From assembly GCA_003233295.1 (NCBI GenBank), contig QILJ01000241.1, forward strand, positions 1-8,262: 8,262 nt of DNA, written 5' to 3'. The notes beneath the pieces were generated by a model. It was given only the letters and a program-made list of their open reading frames with translations, was not told where the DNA came from and did not search any database. Shown here piece after piece: positions 1-6,703 of the stretch (its first letter is position 1; every line of letters begins with the position of its first letter). The stretch is from Ignavibacteria bacterium (GTDB taxonomy: Bacteria; Bacteroidota; Ignavibacteria; Ignavibacteriales; Melioribacteraceae). The position numbers and the translations under genes were made by a program.

Positions 1-451
1 CATAAATACCGTTGTTAATAAACACAATCAAAATATTTTCGCCTCTGTTGCAAGTGTGGATAGTTTCACCTGTACCGATTGCAGCTAAGTCACCATCACC
101 TTGATATGAGAATACGTATTTATCAGGCAGCACCCTTTTAATACCGGTGGCTACAGCCGATGCTCTTCCATGCGCAGCTTCTGTCATATCTACATCGAGA
201 TAGTTATACGCAAATACTGCACAGCCTACTGGAGCAACACCAATGGTTTCCGACTGAATATCCATCTCTTCAATAACTTCTGCTATTAATCTATGGACAA
301 CACTATGCGCACAGCCCGGACAGTAATGGAAATCAGCATGCTTTAATGTTTTCGGTACTTGATAAACAATGTTCTCATCAACAACTATAGTATTGTCCCT
401 AAGGTTTGTATTTTCATAATGATCTTCTTCTATTAATGCTTTCTCGTTCAT
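1..451 (-). CDS. korB: 2-oxoacid:ferredoxin oxidoreductase beta subunit, N-terminal part (runs off the window)
   Basis: This is the thiamine-diphosphate-binding beta subunit of a 2-oxoacid:ferredoxin oxidoreductase, which decarboxylates a 2-oxoacid to an acyl-CoA in the cytoplasm and passes electrons to ferredoxin. I translated 150 codons from the ATG at 451-449. Visible are HYCPGCAHS near residue 40 (cluster-ligand CxxC), the APVGC segment, AAHGRASAVATG, and the TPP/Mg motif GDGD followed about 27 residues later by NNGIY. The start is fixed by an ATGA overlap with the alpha-subunit stop (448-451), which implies translational coupling. About half of a normal subunit is present; the rest, and probably a gamma subunit, lies beyond base 1. 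The exact substrate (2-oxoglutarate or branched-chain 2-oxoacid) cannot be settled here; the kor name follows the gene order D-A-B. Confidence 0.88.
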   Translation of the reverse strand, partial: MNEKALIEEDHYENTNLRDNTIVVDENIVYQVPKTLKHADFHYCPGCAHSVVHRLIAEVIEEMDIQSETIGVAPVGCAVFAYNYLDVDMTEAAHGRASAVATGIKRVLPDKYVFSYQGDGDLAAIGTGETIHTCNRGENILIVFINNGIY

Positions 452-990
452 TCGGCGCCTCCGATTATTTTTTTCTCAAGAGCTTCAAGAATTTCTTCAG
501 GAGTTGGAACTATACCGCCCATTCTGCCATGAAATTCAATTGGGATTTTTCCATTTACTGCGAGTCTTACATCTTCAACCATCTGTCCTGCATTCATTTC
601 AACATCCAGAATACCTTTTACCTTATCAGCTAATTCAAAATATGTTTGATAGGGAAACGGGAAAAGAGTGATCGGTCTTACAACACCAACCTTATATCCT
701 TTATCACGTGCTAACTCTGCTGCCTTCTGACAAATTCTGGCAACCAGCCCATAACCAGTAATTATATAATCAGCATCATCACAATTGATTTTTTCAACTC
801 TTATTTCATTCTTCTCTATCTCCCTGTACTTCTTCTGCAGATGCAGATTGATCTCTTCCATTTTATCAGGTTGGATATGTAAAGAAGTGATAACATTGCT
901 CGGTCTATCCTCTGGTTTACCAATAGTTTCCCATCCTTGAATTATGTCTTCACGTGGCTGCTGAGGAAATAGTTTTACTTTCTCCATCAT
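448..990 (-). CDS. Alpha subunit fragment 3 of 3 (C-terminal)
   Basis: This 180-codon frame carries the C-terminal half of the alpha subunit. It starts MMEKVKLF at the family's QMMEPVEL position, passes through a charged linker helix, then DYIITGYGLVARICQKAAELARDKGYKVGV and the RPITLFPFP motif, and ends with the transketolase C-terminal-like domain (VEMNAGQMVEDV, GRMGGIVPTPEEI). The last domain looks complete and undamaged. Its TGA overlaps the beta-subunit ATG at 448-451. Confidence 0.8.
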   Translation of the reverse strand: MMEKVKLFPQQPREDIIQGWETIGKPEDRPSNVITSLHIQPDKMEEINLHLQKKYREIEKNEIRVEKINCDDADYIITGYGLVARICQKAAELARDKGYKVGVVRPITLFPFPYQTYFELADKVKGILDVEMNAGQMVEDVRLAVNGKIPIEFHGRMGGIVPTPEEILEALEKKIIGGAE

Positions 991-1208
991 CTGTCCGTTA
1001 ATATCATAACCGGGTTTCTATATTTAAATGCTAGTTCAAAGGATAGTTTTACAAAGTCAGCCATTTCCTGAACAGTTGACGGGGCAAGAACAATTAAATG
1101 GTAGTCACCATGTCCTCCGCCTTTTACAGATTGGAAATAATCTCCTTGCGCCGGTTGAATAGTACCTAAACCAGGACCGCCGCGATTTACATTTACTATT
1201 CTGCACAT
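987..1208 (-). CDS. Alpha subunit fragment 2 of 3 (middle)
   Basis: This 73-codon frame begins [15 protein letters not shown] and continues through [17 protein letters not shown] and [11 protein letters not shown], all strongly recognisable as the middle of the Kor/Vor alpha subunit. It ends at TGA (989-987), and that stop overlaps the ATG of the third fragment as ATGA, like a normal coupled junction. The overlap may be accidental, because the family sequence QMME already supplies the ATGATG bases. No convincing ribosome site stands before its own ATG, so translation would depend on restart after fragment 1. Confidence 0.75.
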   Translation of the reverse strand: MCRIVNVNRGGPGLGTIQPAQGDYFQSVKGGGHGDYHLIVLAPSTVQEMADFVKLSFELAFKYRNPVMILTDR

Positions 1209-1492
1209 GCGATGTATGATATCCCTTCCTGCATTAAACTTATACCCGGACTTGATGATGAGGTCATAACCTTTTTACCTGTACCGGCAGCGCCGTAAAC
1301 CATATTGATCGATGCAATCTCACTTTCAGCTTGCAGAATAATCATACCAGTTCTTTGATATGCTTCACGACTTAAATACTCCAGTACTTCAGACTGCGGA
1401 GTAATAGGGTAACCGAAATAAGCATCAGCACCCGCGCGGATTGCAGCTTCCGCTAAAGCTTCATTCCCTTTCATTAATTTTGCTTCACTCAT
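1196..1492 (-). CDS. Alpha subunit fragment 1 of 3 (N-terminal)
   Basis: This 98-codon frame holds the start of the alpha subunit. It includes [16 protein letters not shown], the [10 protein letters not shown] substrate-loop motif at about residues 27-36, [16 protein letters not shown], and the [19 protein letters not shown] region. It stops at TAG (1198-1196) immediately after ACAE, exactly where relatives continue into a core beta strand. The next frame's ATG (1208-1206) lies inside its last codons, giving a 13-base overlap. Alone it is only about half of the first domain and unlikely to fold independently. Confidence 0.8.
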   Translation of the reverse strand: MSEAKLMKGNEALAEAAIRAGADAYFGYPITPQSEVLEYLSREAYQRTGMIILQAESEIASINMVYGAAGTGKKVMTSSSSPGISLMQEGISYIACAE

Positions 1493-1779
1493 TTTCCCAC
1501 CTTTAATGTCATATCGCTTGTTACGTTAGTTATTTTGGTTATTAGTTCTTTTTTCTTACCTACTATTTTTCTATACACAGTTATTGACCCGTCTGGACAA
1601 ACCAATGCACAATTTGTACATCCTGTACATGTGTCCTCAACTTTTACAGCATAAAGATATCCCTTCTGATTCACTTTCTTCGATAATTCAAGGGCATCTT
1701 CCGGACAAGCTTCAATACAGAGTTCACACCCCTTACACTTTTCGATATTAATTATAATATCGCCTTTTGCTTTTGCCAT
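1489..1779 (-). CDS. korD: Ferredoxin-type delta subunit of 2-oxoacid:ferredoxin oxidoreductase
   Basis: A 96-residue bacterial-type ferredoxin with two [4Fe-4S] motifs: C15-x2-C18-x2-C21-x3-C25-P and C51-x2-C54-x2-C57-x3-C61-P. In Kor/Vor enzymes this subunit relays electrons from the TPP site to free ferredoxin. It is the first gene of the oxidoreductase operon, preceded by a clear ribosome site (GGAG, spaced normally from the ATG at 1779-1777), and its stop overlaps the alpha-subunit start by four bases. A basic C-terminal tail of about 25 residues follows the second cluster. A free-standing 2x[4Fe-4S] ferredoxin is possible in principle, but the overlap with korA makes the subunit assignment much more likely. 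Confidence 0.9.
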   Translation of the reverse strand: MAKAKGDIIINIEKCKGCELCIEACPEDALELSKKVNQKGYLYAVKVEDTCTGCTNCALVCPDGSITVYRKIVGKKKELITKITNVTSDMTLKVGK

Positions 1780-1815
1780 AATTTCTCCAGAATTAAATTC
1801 TTAATTTTCTTCTTT

Positions 1816-1844
1816 TGTTAAATTTATGTAAATACTATGCCAAA
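1816..1844 (-). promoter_or_regulatory. Weak -24/-12-like candidate promoter for the korDAB operon
   Basis: On the minus strand the sequence TTGGCATAGTATTTACA (GG at 1841-1840) resembles a sigma-54 promoter, with GGCA in the -24 box and the right spacing. The -12 box reads AC where GC is expected, and two further consensus bases differ. A start near 1816 would leave a leader of roughly 37 bases before korD. A TATAAT on the minus strand at 1911-1906 is an alternative sigma-70 -10 box but has no good -35 partner. Neither is secure. The rest of the 261-base gap is AT-rich and shows no gene. Confidence 0.22.
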
Positions 1845-2040
1845 ATAAAATTAAAATAAAAAAAATTTTACTAGCATATTTTGTTCGAAATTAAGTTGGA
1901 ATATCATTATATGGTAAGCAATAAATAAACGGTTTTGTTGATAGTTAACTAGTCTTATTATAATTGAGAATAGTATAGATAATGATGAGAAAAAATATTC
2001 AGATTTACTTATAGTATCAATTCATTTTTATTGAGAAATG

Positions 2041-2508
2041 CTAATTGATCTCAAGTATTTTTTCGATTTTTTCAACAACATTGAGAATGGATTTTTCGAT
2101 TTCAGGAGATAAAGTCATAACCATATTTTGAATCTTTTCGATAGAAATCGTTATCAAAATTATTTTTGGGAGTCCTCCCGAGAGTACGGCAGTTTCAATC
2201 AGATCCCGTAAGCCGATATCATGCGCACTAAGCGCCGTAGGAAAATCTGAAGCGTATTTTGGTTCTAGTATTGATACAGTACCAACTTGTTTACCATCCA
2301 TGGTAGCATCAATAATTATCATTTTTGAATAGTCTCTGAAATATGAAAGCAGGTGAAACCCGCCTGTGCCCCCATCAACAATATTGATACCGTCCCAATT
2401 ATAATGATTTTCAATAAAGTTAATTACATGACATCCAACACCTTCATCGCCAAGTAAAATGTTTCCTATTCCAAGTATTATAGTATCTGTTTTATTTTCC
2501 TGTGTCAT
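2041..2508 (-). CDS. hyaD: [NiFe] hydrogenase maturation endopeptidase (HyaD/HybD family)
   Basis: This 155-residue cytoplasmic protease of peptidase family M52 removes the C-terminal extension of the hydrogenase large subunit after nickel insertion. Visible are GIGNILLGDEGVG at residues 13-25, IIIDATMDG at 64-72 and SAHDIGL at 94-100. E22, D67 and H96 fall at the positions of the nickel-sensing Glu, Asp and His of HybD. Its substrate is surely the large subunit encoded two genes upstream, which ends in a 15-residue tail after DPCLACAVH. Unlike the structural genes it has no clear ribosome site before its ATG and is separated from cytochrome b by 234 bases, so it may be weakly translated or have its own promoter. 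Length is normal for the family. Confidence 0.93.
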   Translation of the reverse strand: MTQENKTDTIILGIGNILLGDEGVGCHVINFIENHYNWDGINIVDGGTGGFHLLSYFRDYSKMIIIDATMDGKQVGTVSILEPKYASDFPTALSAHDIGLRDLIETAVLSGGLPKIILITISIEKIQNMVMTLSPEIEKSILNVVEKIEKILEIN

Positions 2509-2520
2509 ATTTAAAGTAAT

Positions 2521-2682
2521 AGAAGCCTTTGCATAATCTATTTTATCATTTTGTATTTAGTAAAATTGTTCCCAAATACGCTACACTCAGGTTGTGTAGC
2601 ATACAAAATGGAATAAAAAGAGTGTTTAAATTATTTAATAAAAAAATAGTTGCTATTATTTTTAAGTTATGCAAAGCCTCCT
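2521..2682. repeat. Imperfect 19-base inverted repeat enclosing 124 bases between hyaC and hyaD
   Basis: Bases 2521-2539 (AGAAGCCTTTGCATAATCT) match the reverse complement of 2664-2682 at 15 of 19 positions, with an AGsCTTTGCATAA core. The enclosed segment is non-coding and contains the hairpin at 2580-2600. AAT stands directly outside both ends and could be a 3-base target duplication. This would suit a small non-autonomous insertion element (MITE-like), but the match is imperfect and chance cannot be excluded in AT-rich DNA. Confidence 0.3.
2580..2600. other. Hairpin between hyaC and hyaD (7-bp stem, 7-base loop)
   Basis: GCTACAC and GTGTAGC form a perfect 7-bp stem around TCAGGTT. No T-run follows it on the minus strand (GTATTTGGG comes next), so a simple Rho-independent terminator is doubtful. 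It could stabilise the 3' end of the hydrogenase message or mark an RNA-processing point that sets lower hyaD expression. Confidence 0.5.
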
Positions 2683-2692
2683 AATAGCTGAT

Positions 2693-2710
2693 CAATATTA
2701 TTGAATATTG
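2693..2710. other. AT-only-stem hairpin after hyaC
   Basis: CAATATT and AATATTG pair perfectly around a 4-base loop, about 30 bases past the cytochrome b stop. The stem has only two G-C pairs and no T-run follows on the minus strand, so it is weak as a terminator. It is recorded as visible structure only. Confidence 0.25.
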
Positions 2711-2742
2711 TAATATATATAATTCTATGACCAGCTAAAATA

Positions 2743-3438
2743 CTAATGCGTCACATCTTTTTCTAATCTTTCTTTTTCAATAAATTTCCAGCCGCCGCCC
2801 ATTGACGAAATTGTTCCGCGTCCTTCAACATAATCGTGATAAAATACGAGATAAACGTGTATCATTGCAAAGATGATAAAGAACCACATCATTAAATGGT
2901 GCCATACTCGTACATATGCATCGCCTCCCATTAATGGAACGATCCATGCAAATAAACTAGGGAACCAGGAATTGCTCATTGCAGCGTACATTCCAAAACC
3001 GGTTATTGACTGAAAGAGAAATATAAGAAATGTGATAAAGTATGTAACACCGGCTAATGAGTTATGACCAATAGCTTTTAGCGGAGCTTGAGCTGTCTGC
3101 AGAATATCAATTTTAAGAACTTGCAACATTTCTGCAAATTGTTCCTTTTTATGCGGTATAAAATTACCCCATTTTGCAAATCTATTACCAACGAATCCGA
3201 AATAGATCCTATAAACAAAATTGAAAAAGAAAAGAAAGGCAAATGCAAAATGAATAAACCGAACTGTTCCAAACCAATAACCCAGATAGGCTTCTGCTGA
3301 ATTCTGCAGTGCAAACGGGTTACCGATTAAATACCCTGTTGCTGCTAGTACCAAAATACAGAGTGCATTTATCCAGTGATACAATCTTACGGGAAGCTGC
3401 CAAACGTAAACTCTTCTCATACTAATACTAGTTGACAT
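2743..3438 (-). CDS. hyaC: [NiFe] hydrogenase membrane cytochrome b subunit
   Basis: A 231-residue di-haem cytochrome b of the HyaC/HupC type that anchors the hydrogenase dimer and passes electrons from its distal cluster to the quinone pool. Four hydrophobic segments are visible at about residues 22-39, 58-80, 128-150 and 180-202. Histidines H21, H63, H180/H181, H194 and H201 sit in or next to helices and include the probable haem ligands. The LYHWINALCI opening and WHHLMMWFFIIFAMIHVYL ending are typical, and the length is close to E. coli HyaC. The gene starts 10 bases after the large-subunit stop with a very strong ribosome site (AAGGAGGTAG) overlapping that stop, so it is clearly in the hydrogenase operon. 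Confidence 0.93.
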   Translation of the reverse strand: MSTSISMRRVYVWQLPVRLYHWINALCILVLAATGYLIGNPFALQNSAEAYLGYWFGTVRFIHFAFAFLFFFNFVYRIYFGFVGNRFAKWGNFIPHKKEQFAEMLQVLKIDILQTAQAPLKAIGHNSLAGVTYFITFLIFLFQSITGFGMYAAMSNSWFPSLFAWIVPLMGGDAYVRVWHHLMMWFFIIFAMIHVYLVFYHDYVEGRGTISSMGGGWKFIEKERLEKDVTH

Positions 3439-3448
3439 ATCTACCTCC

Positions 3449-5167
3449 TTAAAATGTTTCTACATTATGCACATAGGTTCCCTTTTCATCGTAAAGATGA
3501 ACTGCACAAGCCAGACAAGGATCAAAGGAATGTATAGTTCTAATAATTTCAAGCGGCTGTTCAGTATCAGCAACGGGAGTTCCAATTAAAGCTTCTTCAT
3601 AAGCAGAACGTTTTCCTTCCGAATCGCGAGGAGAAGCATTCCATGTTGTTGGAACAACCAACTGGTAATTATCTATTTTTTCATCTTTTATTACAATCCA
3701 ATGAGCTAAAGCTCCTCTTGGCGCTTCAGTTAATCCAACTCCCTTTGCCTCTTTAGGCCAAGTTGATGGTTCCCATTTTTCCATATTAGACATGCGGCTA
3801 TCGCCATTTTTGATGTTAGCAATCAATTGATCATAAAAGCCAAGAGCCCAATTGGCAATAACTGCCGATTCAATTCCTCTTGCTGCAGTTCTGCCAAGTG
3901 TTGAGAACAATGCCTCAACTGGCGCATTTAACTTTTTCAAAACCGTATCAACTAATCCGACAACATCTTTATCACCTTTTGCGTATGCGACCAACATCCT
4001 TGATAGCGGTCCAACTTCCATTGCATGATTATTCCAGCGAGGAGTTTTTAACCAGCTATACTTTGAATCAACGTTAAGATGTTCATACGGCGGTTTGGGA
4101 CCTGTATAATTTAATTTAGTTTCGCCTGACCAAGGATGCTTACCAGCTTTATTACCATCAGAATAATCGTACCAAGAATGTGCAATGTATTCTTTAATCT
4201 GTTCTTCATCTGTAGGATCAATTTCAATTACTTTGCTTAGATCTCTATTCAAAATAACTCCACGCGGGAGTTTGAAACTGGAAACATCGCTGTAACCATT
4301 AGTGGGGAGATCACCGTAGGCAAGATAATTTGATACGCCGCCGCCAATTCCTGCCCAATCTAAGTAATAGGGTGCAATAGCAAGTAAGTCCGGTATATAT
4401 ACTTCGTCTATAAACTGTTTTGCTTCTACAAGTTTCTGATGAATTATTGCGAGCCGCTCCATATTAAGGGCATTAGCTTCATTAATGTTAATTGAACAAG
4501 GCGCTCCGCCAACAAGATAGTTGGGATGCGGGTTTTTACCGCCGAGTATTGTATGAATTTTAATAACTTCCTTCTGCCATTCCAATGCTTCAAGATAATG
4601 AGTAACTCCTATTAAATTAACTTCGGGAGGAAGTTTATATGCGGGATGTCCCCAATATCCGTTTGCAAATATTCCTAACTGACCACTTTCTACAAAGTTG
4701 GCTAATCGTTTCTGCACATCGCCGAAATATTTTGGTGAACTTCTAGGCCAATCAGAAATTGATTGAGCAATTGCCGAAGTTTTATTAGGATCGGCACTAA
4801 GAGCACTAACAACATCAACCCAATCGAGTGCGTGCAAATGATAGAAATGCACAACATGATCTTGCATATATTGCGCACAAAACATCAAGTTACGTACTAG
4901 TTCAGCGTTAGGAGGAATTTTTATATCTAAAGCGTTTTCAACTGTTCTAACTGAAGCGAGAGCATGCACGGTAGTACAAACGCCGCAAACTCTTTCCGTG
5001 AATGCCCAGGCATCTCTTGGGTCACGTCCCTTTAATATAAGTTCAATTCCGCGAACCATAGTTCCTGAACTATAAGCATCAACTATTTTTCCATTTTTTA
5101 CTTCTGCTTCTACGCGGAGGTGACCTTCAATTCGAGTGATCGGATCTACAACAATTCTTTTAGGCAT
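3449..5167 (-). CDS. hyaB: [NiFe] hydrogenase large (catalytic) subunit, membrane-bound uptake type
   Basis: This 572-residue subunit holds the Ni-Fe active site that splits H2; it is exported with the small subunit as a folded pair. Visible are RIEGH at residues 12-16 (E14, proton-transfer Glu), the first CxxC motif RVCGVCTTVH (C61, C64, H68), the APRGALAHW segment with conserved R484, and the second motif DPCLACAVH (C551, C554, H557). Fifteen residues follow H557 and match the tail normally removed by the HyaD-type protease. The start ATG (5167-5165) has a GGAGGTAATC ribosome site, and the frame overlaps the small-subunit gene by eight bases, indicating coupled translation. It looks complete, slightly shorter than E. 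coli HyaB, with no missing catalytic residue. Confidence 0.96.
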   Translation of the reverse strand: MPKRIVVDPITRIEGHLRVEAEVKNGKIVDAYSSGTMVRGIELILKGRDPRDAWAFTERVCGVCTTVHALASVRTVENALDIKIPPNAELVRNLMFCAQYMQDHVVHFYHLHALDWVDVVSALSADPNKTSAIAQSISDWPRSSPKYFGDVQKRLANFVESGQLGIFANGYWGHPAYKLPPEVNLIGVTHYLEALEWQKEVIKIHTILGGKNPHPNYLVGGAPCSININEANALNMERLAIIHQKLVEAKQFIDEVYIPDLLAIAPYYLDWAGIGGGVSNYLAYGDLPTNGYSDVSSFKLPRGVILNRDLSKVIEIDPTDEEQIKEYIAHSWYDYSDGNKAGKHPWSGETKLNYTGPKPPYEHLNVDSKYSWLKTPRWNNHAMEVGPLSRMLVAYAKGDKDVVGLVDTVLKKLNAPVEALFSTLGRTAARGIESAVIANWALGFYDQLIANIKNGDSRMSNMEKWEPSTWPKEAKGVGLTEAPRGALAHWIVIKDEKIDNYQLVVPTTWNASPRDSEGKRSAYEEALIGTPVADTEQPLEIIRTIHSFDPCLACAVHLYDEKGTYVHNVETF

Positions 5168-6290
5168 CTTGATTACCTCCTTCCTTTTCTATGTTCTTAA
5201 TTCTTGATACATCTACTTCTTTTTTAACCAACTTTCTTTTACGGATATTTGTTGAAACCGCGTGAGCGGCAATACCTGTTGCCGTTGCAACTCCAATAGC
5301 AATACCAATATCATCAGCAGTGCTTTCTATACCAAAGCCCGGGAAAGATGCCAGATGTTGATAAAACGGACCATTATCCCAGAAGTTCAATTCACTGCAA
5401 CCTAAACATCCATGACCTGACTGTATTGGGTAACTCACCCCGTTGTTCCATTTCATTATCGCACATGAATTATAAGTTACCGGACCTCTACAGCCAACTT
5501 TATATAAGCAGTATCCCTTTTTTGCATTTTCATCATCGAATGTTTCTACAAATAAACCGGCATCGTAATTCGGTCTTCTGTAACAAGTATCGTGAACTCT
5601 TCTTGAATAAAATGTTTTTGGTCTTCCTTGTCCGTCAAGTGCAGGAATTCTATCAAAAGTAAGCATGTAAAGAATTGTACCAGCCATAACCTCTGCAATA
5701 GGCGGGCATCCGGGAACATTAATAATTGGTTTTCCGCTGATCAGTTTTTGGACGGGTTTTGCATCAGTCGGATTCGGCTTAGCTGCTTGAATACATCCAT
5801 AAGTTGCACAGTTACCCCATGCAATTATCGCTTTTGCATCTGCAGCAGTTTCTTCTAAAATACTTTCCATGGTTTTCCCTGCGATACAACAGTAAACTCC
5901 ATCATTACCGGTGGGAATGGAGCCTTCAAAACATAAAATATATTTACCTTTATACTTAGTCATTGTATCGTGTAAACATTTTTCCGCTTGAAACCCTGAT
6001 GCTGCCTGTAAGGTTTCGGTATAATCTAAAGAGATATGATCAAGTATTATATCTCCAACGATAGGGTGTGAAGTCCTGATAAATGATTCGCTACAGCAGG
6101 TACACTCTTGCCCATGCAGCCAAATAACAGGCAAACGAGTTTTTGTTTCCATCGCATGGACAATCTGTCCAATTCCACTTGATTCAAGACCAAGAAAAGC
6201 GGCGGTCCATGCGCAGAATTTCAAAAAATCCCGCCTTGAATAGCCCCGCGCTCTAATTTCTTCCCACATAGTAGGCAAATGTTCACTCAT
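5160..6290 (-). CDS. hyaA: [NiFe] hydrogenase small subunit, Tat-exported, oxygen-tolerant type
   Basis: A 376-residue iron-sulphur subunit carrying electrons from the active site to cytochrome b. The Tat signal has SRRDFLK at 18-24 and a probable cut after HA at 46. Using the numbering offset of 46 to mature E. coli Hyd-1, the proximal-cluster cysteines are C63, C66, C161 and C195, plus the two supernumerary cysteines C65 and C166 that mark the oxygen-tolerant [4Fe-3S] cluster; E122 matches the cluster-stabilising Glu76. Distal-cluster ligands are H233, C236, C261 and C267; the medial [3Fe-4S] ligands are C276, C295 and C298, with P288 present. A hydrophobic anchor spans about 327-347. The start has a GGAGGTAACC ribosome site, and the gene overlaps hyaB by eight bases. 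Assignment to the group 1d-like clade is inferred from these residues. Confidence 0.95.
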   Translation of the reverse strand: MSEHLPTMWEEIRARGYSRRDFLKFCAWTAAFLGLESSGIGQIVHAMETKTRLPVIWLHGQECTCCSESFIRTSHPIVGDIILDHISLDYTETLQAASGFQAEKCLHDTMTKYKGKYILCFEGSIPTGNDGVYCCIAGKTMESILEETAADAKAIIAWGNCATYGCIQAAKPNPTDAKPVQKLISGKPIINVPGCPPIAEVMAGTILYMLTFDRIPALDGQGRPKTFYSRRVHDTCYRRPNYDAGLFVETFDDENAKKGYCLYKVGCRGPVTYNSCAIMKWNNGVSYPIQSGHGCLGCSELNFWDNGPFYQHLASFPGFGIESTADDIGIAIGVATATGIAAHAVSTNIRKRKLVKKEVDVSRIKNIEKEGGNQDA

Positions 6291-6325
6291 GGTTACCTCC
6301 CTGTTTATTAAAATATTTAATCCTT

Positions 6326-6550
6326 TTAATTTAGTTTAATGTCTTTTATATCATCCTCATTTAAATCAAGTGAAATGTTATCAACTATAAATTTTCCATC
6401 TATTTCTAATAAATCATTCAATCGAACTTCTGGGGCACTTTCTAATGGAATTGTAATAAAACCTGGGGAGTAAGAAACTTTTGCAACGATCTTTCTTTTT
6501 TGTTCGAGGATTGCAACTACCTTTCCTCGCATTGAAATGTTTGTATCCAA
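6326..6550 (-). CDS. Small protein of unknown function, first gene after the sigma-54 promoter
   Basis: I do not recognise this 74-residue protein. It begins at TTG (6550-6548) with a GGGA ribosome-like site about seven bases upstream; an ATG six codons further in (6532-6530) is the alternative start and has poorer spacing. The sequence alternates short hydrophobic strands (GKVVAILEQ, KIVAKVSY, FITIPL, DLLEIDGKFIVDNI) and ends in an acidic tail (DLNEDDIKDIKLN), suggesting a small beta-barrel. The GKVVAI...DLLEIDGKF pattern loosely resembles the HypC/HupF chaperones, but the essential Met-Cys N-terminus of HypC is absent, so this is only a hypothesis. It lies 35 bases before hyaA and about 30 bases after the predicted transcription start, so it is almost certainly co-expressed with the hydrogenase. 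Confidence 0.7.
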   Translation of the reverse strand: MDTNISMRGKVVAILEQKRKIVAKVSYSPGFITIPLESAPEVRLNDLLEIDGKFIVDNISLDLNEDDIKDIKLN

Positions 6551-6590
6551 TTTATATTCCCAATTAGGTTTTCTTTTTATACTACTTATT

Positions 6591-6607
6591 ATGCAAGTAA
6601 TGTGCCG
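6591..6607 (-). promoter_or_regulatory. Sigma-54 (-24/-12) promoter of the hydrogenase operon
   Basis: The minus strand reads CGGCACATTACTTGCAT, against the consensus TGGCACG-N4-TTGCA. GG and GC are exactly ten bases apart and only the base before GG and the base after GGCAC differ. The GC of the -12 box lies at 6594-6593, so transcription would begin near 6581, giving a leader of about 30 bases before the TTG of the 74-residue gene. The adjacent gene encodes a sigma-54 activator, which strongly supports the call. Confidence 0.86.
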
Positions 6608-6667
6608 AGATAATACCTTTGAATAATAAGCAAAATAGCAATTGGGGGTAGTCTAATATGCGGAAAT

Positions 6668-6685
6668 CCGTTGATATATCATCGG
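6668..6685. promoter_or_regulatory. 18-bp palindrome, probable upstream activator site
   Basis: CCGTTGATATATCATCGG is a dyad that pairs at all positions except one symmetrical pair. Its centre lies about 95 bases upstream of the predicted start of the -24/-12 promoter, a usual distance for sigma-54 activator binding. The Fis-type helix-turn-helix of the activator encoded next door would bind such a dyad as a dimer. The link to that protein is inferred from position. Confidence 0.62.
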
Positions 6686-6703
6686 AATTTCACTTATTGG
6701 TTT

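Larger units (their letters stand above)
448..1492 (-). pseudogene. korA: 2-oxoacid:ferredoxin oxidoreductase alpha subunit, split over three frames
   Basis: Read together, three consecutive open frames reconstruct one alpha subunit (Kor/VorB type, normally about 350 residues) of the oxidoreductase whose ferredoxin and beta subunits flank it. The protein should bind the 2-oxoacid and form the pyrimidine-binding half of the TPP site. The reading frame changes near 1197-1204 and near 991-995. Compared with the family pattern I remember (AGAE-LPxV-IVNV and ILxDG-xxGQMME), each break looks like a loss of 13 bases, that is four conserved residues plus one base. Upstream, the start at 1492 overlaps the ferredoxin stop (ATGA) and has an AAGGTGGG ribosome site; downstream the stop overlaps the beta start. 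The operon design is therefore intact although the gene is not. Alternatives are an assembly error or a genuine three-way split gene. Confidence 0.8.

Noticed and set aside
406..633. Open frame of 75 codons on the plus strand
   Set aside because: It lies antisense to the korB start and korA end, has no family resemblance, and is explained by base composition.
2021..2045. Possible terminator after hyaD (TCAAT/ATTGA stem)
   Set aside because: Only a 5-bp AT-rich stem and no T-run follows on the minus strand.
3078..3314. 78-codon minus-strand frame and a 70-codon plus-strand frame inside hyaC
   Set aside because: Out-of-frame readings of a clear four-helix cytochrome b; hydrophobicity is inherited from the true gene.
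5348..5858. Two overlapping plus-strand open frames (104 and 76 codons)
   Set aside because: Both are antisense to the conserved small-subunit gene; their Cys- and Ser-rich translations are shadows of its codons.
6671..6682. FNR/CRP-like box TTGATATATCAT
   Set aside because: FNR sites need TTGAT-N4-ATCAA; here the half sites are two bases apart, so the dyad is better explained as an activator site.
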